Assembly: GCF_014400405.1 (NCBI RefSeq)
Contig: NZ_CP060496.1
Coordinates: 682,001-746,000, forward strand
Reading direction: 5' to 3'
Source: Brachybacterium sp. Z12
GTDB lineage: Bacteria > Actinomycetota > Actinomycetes > Actinomycetales > Dermabacteraceae
DNA length: 64,000 nucleotides
Shown: piece by piece, positions 29,439 to 37,600 of the stretch
Layout of the letters: every line of letters starts with the position of its first letter
Numbering within the stretch: the first letter of the stretch is position 1
Translations under genes and position numbers: made by a program
Notes under the pieces: generated by a model
Databases searched by the model: none
Seen by the model: the letters and a program-made list of their open reading frames with translations, nothing else
Told to the model about the DNA's origin: nothing

Positions 29439-29654
29439 ATGAGCACGAAATTCGCCGTCGGTGACCATGTCAGCTGGAACTCCGAGGCCGGGCGCGTCTC
29501 GGGCACCATCACCGAGGTCCATACCCGCGACTTCGACTACAAAGGACACACGCGCCGCGCGAGCGAGGACGAGCCCCAGTACGAGATCGCCAGCGACAAG
29601 ACCGATCACGTCGCCGCGCACAAGGGCTCGGCCCTGAGGAAGCTCTCGAGCTGA
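29439..29654 (+). CDS. DUF2945 (HVA1/Tudor-like) small protein
   Basis: 71 residues: a short beta-rich domain with VGDHVSWNSEAGRVSGTITEVH, then DEPQYEIASDKTDHVAAHKGSALRKL, which matches the DUF2945/hypervirulence-associated family. GAGGAGG lies ahead of the ATG. It sits alone between the two sugar operons and has no evident link to them. The biochemical role of the family is unknown. Confidence 0.8.
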   Translation: MSTKFAVGDHVSWNSEAGRVSGTITEVHTRDFDYKGHTRRASEDEPQYEIASDKTDHVAAHKGSALRKLSS

Positions 29655-29707
29655 CGAACCCGGGGAAACCCGCGCGGGGAGCGCCATCTCCCGGCACACT
29701 GTCAGTC

Positions 29708-30115
29708 ATGGACGACCATCCGCAGCTCCGCTTCGCCTGGCGCGAGGAGATCATCGATCAGGAGGTCTCCGCGCTGCACGCGGCGGCCTTCGGCGGCGAT
29801 GGCCAGGTCGAGCCGTGGGCAGAGCGTCTCGACCGCTACTCCCTCGGCTGGGTCACGGCCCGCCGTGGTGAGGAGCTGATCGGGTTCTGCAACGTCATCA
29901 CCGACGGCGGGCGGCACGCCTTCCTGCTCGACGTGGTCGTCCATCCGGGCCACCAGGGCACCGGCATCGGCCGCTCGCTGGTGCTGCACGCGATCGAGGA
30001 GTGCCGGTCCTGCCGGGTCGAGTGGCTCCATGTCGACTTCGAGGCCGACCTCGGCGACTTCTACATGGCCGACGGGCTCTTCCGGCGCACCACCGCCGGG
30101 ATCCTGAGGCTCTGA
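29708..30115 (+). CDS. GNAT family N-acetyltransferase
   Basis: 135 residues. The acetyl-CoA-binding motif A appears as LDVVVHPGHQGTGIGRSLV, with Gln-Gly-Thr-Gly-Ile-Gly matching Q/RxxGxG. The fold continues to DFYMADGLFRR. The acceptor substrate cannot be deduced. It ends 13 bases from the convergent permease gene. Confidence 0.87.
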   Translation: MDDHPQLRFAWREEIIDQEVSALHAAAFGGDGQVEPWAERLDRYSLGWVTARRGEELIGFCNVITDGGRHAFLLDVVVHPGHQGTGIGRSLVLHAIEECRSCRVEWLHVDFEADLGDFYMADGLFRRTTAGILRL

Positions 30116-30128
30116 GCCCATCGTCCTC

Positions 30129-31047
30129 TCACTTCAGGCCAGCCATCTTGATGTTCGCGATGATCTGACGCTGGAAGATGAGGAAGATGATGATGATCGG
30201 CAGCGCCGCGCAGGCGGAGCCTGCCATCAGCAGCCCCAGTTCCGATGAGCGCTCGCCGCGGAACGCTGCCAGGTACTGCTGCACCTGGTACAGCTCAGGG
30301 CTGGTGATGGTCATGACCGGCCAGACGAAGTTGTTCCAGTAGGCCATGAAGCTGGTGATCCCCACACAACCACGAAGGGCGCCTTCGACAGCGGCAGGAA
30401 GATCCGCAGGTACACGCCCCACCTTCCGCAGCCGTCCATCACCGCGGCCTCTTCGAGGCTCGAGGGGATGTTCAGATAGAACTGGCGCACGAAGAAGATG
30501 TGCCCGGCTGCAGCCAACCCTGGGATGATCAGCACCGCGAGGGTGTCGAGCATGCGCAGGTTGGTGACCACGATGAAGCTGGTGAGCAGGATCGTCATTC
30601 CGGGGATGAACATCGTCATCAGCACCAACGGCCATACGAAGCGTTTACCTGCGAACTCGAGACGTGCGAAGGCATAGGCCGCCATTGAGTTCACGGCGAT
30701 CGAGCCGACGGTGAACACCACTGCGCCTCCGCCGGTGATCATCAGCGTTCGCAGGAACGCCGTGTCCGCGAGGATCTGTGCGTAGTTCTGCCACTGCCAG
30801 ACCTCGGGGAAGAACTGGAACGGGGTGGAGACCACCTCGGTGCGGATCTTGAATCCGGAGATGATCATCCACGCCAGCGGGAACAGCGCCATGAACACGA
30901 TCAGCACGCTGAAGAACGCCTTGACCACGAGGCCCAAGAGCGTGCGCGGGTGCAGGAACCGGCGTCGGCGGGCTCGGCGCCGCAGTCCGGAGGCGTGCCC
31001 GGAGCTGCCGAGGGGGTGTGGGGGCGGGGGTCGGTGAGCACAGTCAT
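30129..31047 (-). CDS. ABC sugar permease, MalG/UgpE type (importer B), two apparent frameshifts
   Basis: About 306 residues. It is a CUT1 inner-membrane component with six helices (AFFSVLIVFMALFPLAWMIISG, GGGAVVFTVGSIAVNSMAAYAF), the EAA loop EEAAVMDGCGRWGVYLRIFLPL and the C-terminal FLIFQRQIIANIKMAGLK typical of MalG-like proteins. The basic N-terminal region joins the first helix once one base is added near 30993; a second break lies near 30365. The ATG at 31047 is one base from the upstream permease stop, so they are coupled. No ATPase gene accompanies it. Confidence 0.88.
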
Positions 31048-31048
31048 C

Positions 31049-32031
31049 TCAGTCCACCAGCTTCTCGGAGTTGACGATGCGGAAGATGACCGAGGAGATC
31101 GAGCCCAGCACCACGAACAGCAGCAATGCAGCGGCGATCGAATAGCCCACGTATGCGTCGCCGCGGAAGTGGTTGAAGATGAAGAGGTTCGGCAGTTCGG
31201 TGGCCCCGTTCGGGCCGCCACCGGTCATCACCAGGGGCAGCTCGTACTGCTGGATGGAGCCGACGAACCCGGTGACCAGCAGGAACAGGATCACGTTCTT
31301 CATCTGCGGGATGGTGATGAAACGGGTCCGCTGCCACCAGTTCGCACCTTCCAGCTGCGCCGCCTCGTAGAGACTCTCGGGGATGTCGAGCATCGCCGCG
31401 ATCATGATCAGGGTGGTGATGCCCATCCCCAGCCAGACCGCAGGCACCGCGATCGCCGCGAGCGCCCAGCGCGGATCGCCCAGCCACGCCTGGTTGGGTG
31501 CTCCGAAGACGTTGACCAGCGCGTTGAGCAGGCCGCCGGAGTAGTCGTAGATGATCACGAACGTGATCGAGGCGATGACACCCGAGATCACCGAGGGGAT
31601 GTAGATGCTGACCTTCAGCACTGAGGAGATCCACTGGGAGACAGTGGTCGCCAGGGTCGCGACGAGGAAGGAGAGGACCAAGCTGACGGGCACGGTCATC
31701 AGCACGAACTGCAGGCCCCGCACCACCGCCTCCCAGAAGCTGGGGTCGATGAGCACGTTGCGGAAGTTCTTCCAGCCCACGAACTCCGACTCGACATAGA
31801 AGCTCCAGTCGAAGAAGCTCAGGTATACGGCCTGGATCGCAGGCCAGATGACGAAGATACTCAGCAGCACGAGCACCGGCGCCAGCATGATGTACGCCAT
31901 GCCGGTGTCCCGGCGCCTGCTGGGGTGCACGGTGCGGCGGCGGCGTTGTTTCGCCGCGACGGCGACCCCGAGCATCCCATCGGTGCTGGGACCCCGGAGC
32001 CGCCGGTGGTGCCGGAGGTGTTGATGGCCAT
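31049..32031 (-). CDS. ABC sugar permease, MalF/UgpA type (importer B), one apparent frameshift
   Basis: About 327 residues. The first helix is AYIMLAPVLVLLSIFVIWPAIQAVYLSFFDWS, with WKNFRNVLIDPSFWEAVVRGL before the second, and the EAA loop reads LYEAAQLEGANWWQRTRFITIPQ. It pairs with the MalG-type permease. AAGGAGAGGG precedes the ATG at 32031, and one base missing from the run 31992-31995 separates the N-terminal 15 residues from the rest. The subfamily suggests di- or oligosaccharide import. Confidence 0.88.
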
Positions 32032-32057
32032 CCCTCTCCTTCCTTGTCGCGTCCGGC

Positions 32058-33410
32058 TCAGGCGTCCATCTCGGCACGGACCTGGGCCAGTCCCTCGCGA
32101 TCGATCACCTTCTGGATCTCGGCGTTCGCATCAGACAGGGCCTCGGCAGGGCTCTTCTCGCCGAGCATGCCGGCCTGGAGCGCGTCACCCATCGCCACGT
32201 TGACGTCCCAGGGATACTGCGCCTCGGGGATGCAGAAGGGGACCACATCGTTGAAGACCACGTCGGACCACGGCGCATCTGCGGCTGCAGGATCGGAGTT
32301 GACCACCTCGGTCACCTCGTCACGGGCAGGAGCCTTGGTGAACTGGGTGTCGGCGAAGAAGGGCGTGAGCACCTCCGGCTTCCCGCCGATGGCCCAGCTG
32401 ATGAACTTCGCCGCAGCCTCGGGCTCCTTCGCCTTGGCATCGACCACCCACTTCATGTTGCCGATGGTGGAGATCGAGTGCGACATATCGCCGTCGGACT
32501 GCACCCACGGCGCCACCCCGGCCACCGAGACCATGTCGGGGTAGTCGGCGGCGATCTCGGACATGCCCCAGGAGCCCTGGGACATCATCGCGACCTTGCC
32601 CTCGCCGAAGGCCTGGGCGGAGTTGCCTTCTCCCAGCGGCTGGCGGGGATCCAGGCGTTGTCCTGGAGAGTCTTGTAGAAGTTGATGAGCTCCTCGTACT
32701 TGGCGTCCTCGGCATCCGCGGAGGTCCAGTCGTCCGAGATCGGCAGGTGGCCGGCGACGTGCTGCTGCGCAGCCACGGTGGTCCAGCCGAAGGTGCCGGA
32801 GTCCACCGCGGTGTTGAGGGCGAACTCGCCGTTGCCCATCACTCCGGCCAGAGCCTCGCAGGCGTCGTACATCTGGTCCCAGGAGGCCGGGGGCGTGTCC
32901 GGGTCCAGGCCAGCCTGTTCGAACAGGTCCCGGTTCCAGTAGAGCATCATCTGCGGCTCGACCAGCAGTGGGAAGGCGTAGAACTGGCCCTGGTACTGGG
33001 AGACCTCCTTCGCGATGTCCGTGACCGAGGCGAGCACGTCCGCCTCGAACAGGTCGTCCAGCGCCAGCAGGGTGCCGGTGCGGGCGGCGGTGTCCAGGCG
33101 GCCGGCCTGGATGTACACGTCGGGGCGGTGCCCGCAGCCTGCGCAGCCTTGAGCTTCTGGTCCCAGGCGTCGCCGGGGACCACCTGGTAGTTGATGAAGA
33201 CCTCGTCCTGGGCGGCGTTGAAGTCCTCGACGATCTTCTCGTACCAGGCGTTCTCCGGGGTGGTGAAGACGTTGCCCCAGAACTCGACCGTGGTGCGGCC
33301 CGCGGCCGCCGGGTCGTCGGCCTTCTGGCCGGGGTGCCGCTGCCGCAGGCTGCGAGTCCGGCCACGCCGGCGGTGGCGGCGGCTGCGGAAAGAAAACCTC
33401 TGCGCTTCAT
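32058..33410 (-). CDS. Extracellular sugar-binding lipoprotein (importer B), three apparent frameshifts
   Basis: About 451 residues. MKRRGFLSAAAATAG with a twin-Arg-like start and the lipobox LAAC give a lipid-anchored exported protein; the fold is a CUT1 family-1 binding protein (VEFWGNVFTTPENAWYEKIVEDFN, FYAFPLLVEPQMMLYWNRDLFEQAGLD, FGEGKVAMMSQGSWGM). Three breaks, near 32626, 33122 and 33331, are each repaired by one base. The ATG at 33410 has GAGGAG upstream; an earlier ATG at 33428 is less well placed. The gene starts operon B minus and is read from a promoter with a LacI operator. Confidence 0.88.
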   Translation of the reverse strand: MKRRGFLSAAAATAGVAGLAACGSGTPARRPTTRRPRAAPRSSSGATSSPPRRTPGTRRSSRTSTPPRTRSSSTTRWSPATPGTRSSRLRRLRAPPRRVHPGRPPGHRRPHRHPAGAGRPVRGGRARLGHGHREGGLPVPGPVLRLPTAGRAADDALLEPGPVRTGWPGPGHAPGLLGPDVRRLRGSGRSDGQRRVRPQHRGGLRHLRLDHRGCAAARRRPPADLGRLDLRGCRGRQVRGAHQLLQDSPGQRLDPRQPLGEGNSAQAFGEGKVAMMSQGSWGMSEIAADYPDMVSVAGVAPWVQSDGDMSHSISTIGNMKWVVDAKAKEPEAAAKFISWAIGGKPEVLTPFFADTQFTKAPARDEVTEVVNSDPAAADAPWSDVVFNDVVPFCIPEAQYPWDVNVAMGDALQAGMLGEKSPAEALSDANAEIQKVIDREGLAQVRAEMDA

Positions 33411-33521
33411 GGTGCTGCTCCTCGTCATCGGGGATCTAGCGGTGGGTGGAGATCGAGCTGTCGATGTGACTGCGCGTGCTGCTCAGAGCGATCGGGGTCG
33501 GCACTTCGATGTGTCAACCTG

Positions 33522-33567
33522 GTAATCGTTTACGCGTCAAGCTAACCCCACCCTCGATGGGTGTCAA
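33522..33567 (-). promoter_or_regulatory. Promoter and LacI operator of importer B
   Basis: On the minus strand TTGACA (33562-33567), a 17-base spacer and TAGCTT (33539-33544) form a good promoter. The near-palindrome GTAATCGTTTAC (33522-33533) follows five bases after the -10, where a repressor would block transcription start. Confidence 0.62.
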
Positions 33568-33622
33568 CGATCTCGACCCCGACTCCAGGTTACGATTCGG
33601 TCTACGGGGCGCGGAGCGCGCA

Positions 33623-33667
33623 TTGACGCACCAGAGCGCCTTCCGTATGGTCTCAGTAATCGTTTCC
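33623..33667 (+). promoter_or_regulatory. Promoter and LacI operator of the GH172-B operon
   Basis: TTGACG (33623-33628), a 17-base spacer and TATGGT (33646-33651), then GTAATCGTTTCC at 33656-33667, again five bases after the -10. The layout is the same as on the divergent promoter, so one regulator probably controls both. Confidence 0.65.
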
Positions 33668-33728
33668 CCACCGTCGCTCCGCGACGCGAGAACGAATCGA
33701 CGCTGATCCGACTCCAGGGAGTGCTTCC

Positions 33729-34865
33729 GTGAACCGTTCTGCCAGCTCGTCCCATGCCCTTTCTCCGCTCTCGCGTCTGCGCCCCGTGCAGACCCGCTCC
33801 ATCAGCCCCGAGAACTTCGACGGCTCCGTCGCTGGAGGCGGTCGCGCCACCGAGGGCACCGGCGCAGAGCCCGCCCGCCCGCGACCTCGGCCAGGGATGG
33901 AAGGTCTCGCCCAGCGTCGATGTGAAGGCGGGGAGACCTTCACCCTCGCCGACATCGACTCCGCCGGCGTGATCACCCACATCTGGATCACCACGCACAC
34001 CGACCACTGGCGCCAGCTGGTGCTGCGCGCCTACTGGGACGGGGCTGAGGAGCCCGCCGTGGAGGTGCCCTACGGGGATTTCTTCGCCAACGGCTGGGGG
34101 AAGTTTGCACAGGTCGACTCTCAGATGATCGCCTCGAACCCGCATGGCGGCTTCAACTCCTACTGGCCGATGCCGTTCCGTGAGGGTGCCCGCCTCACGG
34201 TCGAGAACACCTCCGACCAGGACGCGCGGGTCTACTACCAGGTGACCTACGAGCTCGGAGGGGACCACAGCGAGGACGCCTACTTCCATGCGCAGTGGCG
34301 CCGCTCGAACCCGCTGGACGAGGCCACCCCGCACGTGCTCGTCGACGGCATCGAGGGCCAGGGCCATTACGTCGGCACCTATATCGCCTGGGGTGTGAAC
34401 TCCAACGGTTGGTGGGGCGAGGGCGAGATCAAGTTCTACCTGGACGACGACACAGAATTCCCCACCATCGCGGGCACCGGCACCGAGGACTACTTCGGCG
34501 GGGCCTGGAACTTCGACGTCCCCGGCGAGGGGTACACCGCCTTCTCCACCCCGTACCTGGGGATGCCGCAGGTGATCCGGCCCGACGGGCTGTACCTCTC
34601 CCAGCAGCGCTTCGGGATGTACCGCTGGCACGTGACCGACCCGATCCATTTCAGCACCGGCCTGCCCCGCGTCGACATCCAGGCGCTCGGCTGGAAGAGC
34701 GCCTGGCGCTACCTGCCGCTGCGCGACGACATCGCCTCCACCGCGATCTTCTACCTCGACCGTCCCGTCACCAGCCGGCCGGAGTCCCCGAGCTTCGATT
34801 CGATGGAGATCCACCTGGGCGCCGGGGCAGGACCGCACAGCCCCGCCGGTCCCGCACGCCACTGA
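33729..34865 (+). CDS. DUF2961/GH172 glycoside hydrolase B, two apparent frame breaks
   Basis: About 380 residues. GH172 blocks are complete: TRSISPENFDG, EGTGAEPA, DLGQGWKVSPSVDVKAGETF, AGVITHIWITTHT, YWDGAEEPAVEVPYGDFFANG, FNSYWPMPF, GQGHYVGTYIAWG, FPTIAGTGTEDYFGGAWNF and YLGMPQVIRPDG. No signal peptide is present. The GTG start has GGGAG at eight bases. One break at the G4 run 33930-33933 is a lost G; the other, within a GCCC repeat near 33880, shifts the other way and could be a four-base repeat change. It heads the operon with the isomerase, LacI and AKR genes. D-arabinofuranoside or fructofuranoside hydrolysis is expected. Confidence 0.87.
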   Translation: MNRSASSSHALSPLSRLRPVQTRSISPENFDGSVAGGGRATEGTGAEPARPRPRPGMEGLAQRRCEGGETFTLADIDSAGVITHIWITTHTDHWRQLVLRAYWDGAEEPAVEVPYGDFFANGWGKFAQVDSQMIASNPHGGFNSYWPMPFREGARLTVENTSDQDARVYYQVTYELGGDHSEDAYFHAQWRRSNPLDEATPHVLVDGIEGQGHYVGTYIAWGVNSNGWWGEGEIKFYLDDDTEFPTIAGTGTEDYFGGAWNFDVPGEGYTAFSTPYLGMPQVIRPDGLYLSQQRFGMYRWHVTDPIHFSTGLPRVDIQALGWKSAWRYLPLRDDIASTAIFYLDRPVTSRPESPSFDSMEIHLGAGAGPHSPAGPARH

Positions 34866-34883
34866 TCCACGAAGGGAACACCC

Positions 34884-36533
34884 ATGACCGTCACGTACCA
34901 GCTGCCCCAAGTCCGCCAAGAGCTCCCTGCGCCGGAGAAGACCGTCTACCTCATCCCCAGCGGTGACCTGCGCGAGAGCGCGAACGTCCCGGCCTGGCCG
35001 TACCAGCAGGAGCTCGAGCGGATCGTCGGCGACGCCGTCGGCGCGACCGGCTGGAGCGTGCAGCGCGCCTTCGAGGAGGATCCCGAGCTCGGGCACGGCT
35101 TCATCCGCTCCCAGCGCATGGGCATCGAGGTGTTCAAGGAGATCCCGCCCGAAGCGCCGCTGATCGTGGCCACCGCGAACTGGCAGTACAGCCACCACGT
35201 GCTCGCCGGTCTGCGCACCCATCGCGGGCCGATCCTCACGATCGCGAACTTCGCCCCCGAGTGGCCGGGCCTGGTGGGCCTGCTGAACCTCAACGGCGGG
35301 CTGACAAAGATGAACCGCGCGTACTCCTCGCTGTGGACCGTCGACGGCACCGATTCCTGGTTCCGCGACGGGATCTCCACCTGGATCGAGTCCGGCACGG
35401 TCGAGCACGACGCGAGCCATGTGCGCGCCCTGCCCGCCCTGCCCAGCACCTCCGAGGTCGAGCTCGGCCGGGCGCTCGCCGATCAGCTCATGGGGGACAA
35501 GGCCATCATCGGCATCTTCGACGAGGGCTGCATGGGCATGTACAACGCGATCATCGACGACGAGATGCTCAACCCGCTGGGCATCTACAAGGAGCGGCTG
35601 AGCCAGTCCGCGCTGTGGGCGGAGATGCAGACCGTCCCCGACGAGGAGGCCGACGCGATCGGTGCCTGGCTGCGGAACGCCGGGATGACGTTCAAGCTCG
35701 GCACCGACGAGGCCACCGAGCTCACCGAGGCCCAGCTGCGCTGGCAGCACAAGATGTACATCGCCGCGCTGCGGATCAGCGACGACTACGGCCTGGATGC
35801 GGTGGGCATCCAGTACCAGCAGGGGCTCAAGGATGTGTGCCCGGCCTCCGACCTGGTCGAGGGCCTGCTGAACAACGTGCAGCGGCCCCCGGTGACCAGC
35901 CGAGACGGCTCCCGCGTGCTGTGGGACGGTGAGGCGCTGCCGAACTTCAACGAGGTCGACGAGGGGGTCGCGGTCGACGCCCTGGTCACCAATCGGATCT
36001 GGAACGCGATGGGCATGGACCCCGCCACCACCCTGCACGACGTGCGCTGGGGCGAGGAGTACCAAGATCAGTACGTGTGGGTCTACGAGATCTCCGGCTC
36101 CGTCCCGCCCAGCCACTTCCCGAACGGCTACACCGACGCCGAGGGGTGGCGCCAGGGCCCGGAGTTCTTCCCGGCCGGCGGCTCCACGATCAACGGCGTC
36201 TCCAAGCCGGGCGAGATCGTCTGGTCGCGCGTCTACGTCGAGAACGACGCCCTTCACGTGGACCTGGGCCGCGGCAGCGTCGTCGAGCTGCCCGAGGAGG
36301 AGACCCGTCGGCGCAAGGAGGCCACCAACCCCGAGTGGCCGATCGCGCATGTGGTGCTGCACGGCGTGAGCCGTGACCAGTTCATGGGCAGGCACAAGGC
36401 CAACCATGCCCAGCTCGTCTACGCTGACGACTCCGACGCCGCCGATCGTGCGCTGACCGCGAAGGCCGCGCTGTTCCAGCGCCTCGGGGTGAGCGTCCAC
36501 CTCTGCGGCGATGCAGTGATCGTCGGATCCTGA
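34884..36533 (+). CDS. L-fucose/D-arabinose isomerase-like protein
   Basis: 549 residues, intact. The size and layout fit the FucI/AraA-like sugar isomerase group: IFDEGCMGMYNAIIDDEMLNP in the middle holds candidate metal-binding Glu and Asp, and MGRHKANHAQLVYAD near the C-terminus a candidate metal-binding His. L-fucose isomerases also convert D-arabinose to D-ribulose, which would suit the product of D-arabinan breakdown by the GH172 gene immediately upstream (18 bases). I cannot confirm the subgroup without alignment; some relatives have no assigned activity. It is probably cytoplasmic. Confidence 0.6.
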   Translation: MTVTYQLPQVRQELPAPEKTVYLIPSGDLRESANVPAWPYQQELERIVGDAVGATGWSVQRAFEEDPELGHGFIRSQRMGIEVFKEIPPEAPLIVATANWQYSHHVLAGLRTHRGPILTIANFAPEWPGLVGLLNLNGGLTKMNRAYSSLWTVDGTDSWFRDGISTWIESGTVEHDASHVRALPALPSTSEVELGRALADQLMGDKAIIGIFDEGCMGMYNAIIDDEMLNPLGIYKERLSQSALWAEMQTVPDEEADAIGAWLRNAGMTFKLGTDEATELTEAQLRWQHKMYIAALRISDDYGLDAVGIQYQQGLKDVCPASDLVEGLLNNVQRPPVTSRDGSRVLWDGEALPNFNEVDEGVAVDALVTNRIWNAMGMDPATTLHDVRWGEEYQDQYVWVYEISGSVPPSHFPNGYTDAEGWRQGPEFFPAGGSTINGVSKPGEIVWSRVYVENDALHVDLGRGSVVELPEEETRRRKEATNPEWPIAHVVLHGVSRDQFMGRHKANHAQLVYADDSDAADRALTAKAALFQRLGVSVHLCGDAVIVGS

Positions 36534-36570
36534 GCGGCGCAGGCCGGCAGAGCGGAACGAGGAGCAGCCC

Positions 36571-37569
36571 ATGGTGTCACCACGGCCCACGATCATGGAC
36601 GTCGCGCGCACCGCGGGCGTCTCCTCGGCGACCGTATCCCGGGTCATCAACGGTGCGACCACCGTCGACAAGGAGCTCTCCAAGCGGGTGCAGGCGGCGG
36701 TCCGGGCGACGGGCTACGTGCCCAACGCCCTGGGCCGCTCCCTGCGCCGCGGCGGGACCTCCCAGATCGCGGTGGTCGCGCCGGATGCGGAGAACCCGTA
36801 CTTCACCCAGATCATCGGCGAGGTGGAGAGGATCGCCCGCGACCAGAGCCACTCGGTGACGGTCGCGCACACCGAGGACGATCTCGCCGTCGAGCAGGAG
36901 TGCTTCGCACAGCTGGTCAGCCGCCACGTCTCGGGCGTGCTGCTGGTGCCGGTGGACGGCATGCGCACCGATCTGGGACCGCTGACCGATGCCGGCATCC
37001 CGGTGGTGCTGGTGGACCGCGGCATCGATGGAGCACACACTGACGTGGTCGCCACCGACAACCACGATGCGGGGCGGCAGGCCGCCCGTCACCTGCATGA
37101 ACGGGGCTTCCGCGCCCCGGCGGTGATCGCCGGCTCGCAGACCCTGCGCACCACCGAGGACCGCGCCACAGGGTTCCTCGGTGCCTGGCGCGAGCTCGGG
37201 GTCGAGGTCGGGGCCGACGCCCTCCAGCGCGGCGACCTGCACCTCGAGTCCGGCCGCACGGTGATGGAGCAGCTGCTGGCAGCGGGCGAGGCGGACTGCG
37301 TCTACGTCACCAACAACCGGATGTCCGCCGGGGCGTTCGAGGCGATCCGCGGGGTCGAGGGGGCGCCTGCGCTGCTCGCCACCGATGACGACCTGTGGAC
37401 CAGGCTGGTCACCCCGTCTGTCTCCGTGGTCCACCAGGCGGTGCGCGCCACCAGCCGCGCCGCGGCCCGCATGCTCACCCAGCGGATGGCCAACCCCGAC
37501 GAGGAACCCTCGACCACGCTGCTGCGCTCGCGGATCATCGAACGAGATTCGACACAACCGAAGGGCTGA
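36571..37569 (+). CDS. LacI-family regulator of the sugar island
   Basis: 332 residues. The N-terminal helix-turn-helix is clear: PTIMDVARTAGVSSATVSRVING, then the hinge ATGYVPNALGRSLRRG, and the effector domain (VAPDAENPYFTQIIGEVE, GVLLVPVDGMRTD, VVLVDRGIDGAHTD, TNNRMSAGAFEAI). The recognition helix is of the classical type that binds operators centred on CG, which fits the GTAATCGTTTAC sites at 23.5, 33.5 and 33.66 kb. GAGGAG precedes the ATG. It lies in the GH172-B operon and most likely represses operons A and B; the inducer is probably a sugar released from the polymer. Confidence 0.92.
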   Translation: MVSPRPTIMDVARTAGVSSATVSRVINGATTVDKELSKRVQAAVRATGYVPNALGRSLRRGGTSQIAVVAPDAENPYFTQIIGEVERIARDQSHSVTVAHTEDDLAVEQECFAQLVSRHVSGVLLVPVDGMRTDLGPLTDAGIPVVLVDRGIDGAHTDVVATDNHDAGRQAARHLHERGFRAPAVIAGSQTLRTTEDRATGFLGAWRELGVEVGADALQRGDLHLESGRTVMEQLLAAGEADCVYVTNNRMSAGAFEAIRGVEGAPALLATDDDLWTRLVTPSVSVVHQAVRATSRAAARMLTQRMANPDEEPSTTLLRSRIIERDSTQPKG

Positions 37570-37600
37570 CTCCCGTCCCGTTCAGGCATACGCTTACCGC

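Noticed and set aside
33564-36683. A 1,039-codon open frame on the minus strand across the GH172-B and isomerase genes
   Set aside because: It is a shadow of high-GC coding sequence: the plus-strand proteins show clear family motifs and the minus frame is low-complexity (His, Arg, Val, Gly) with no domain.
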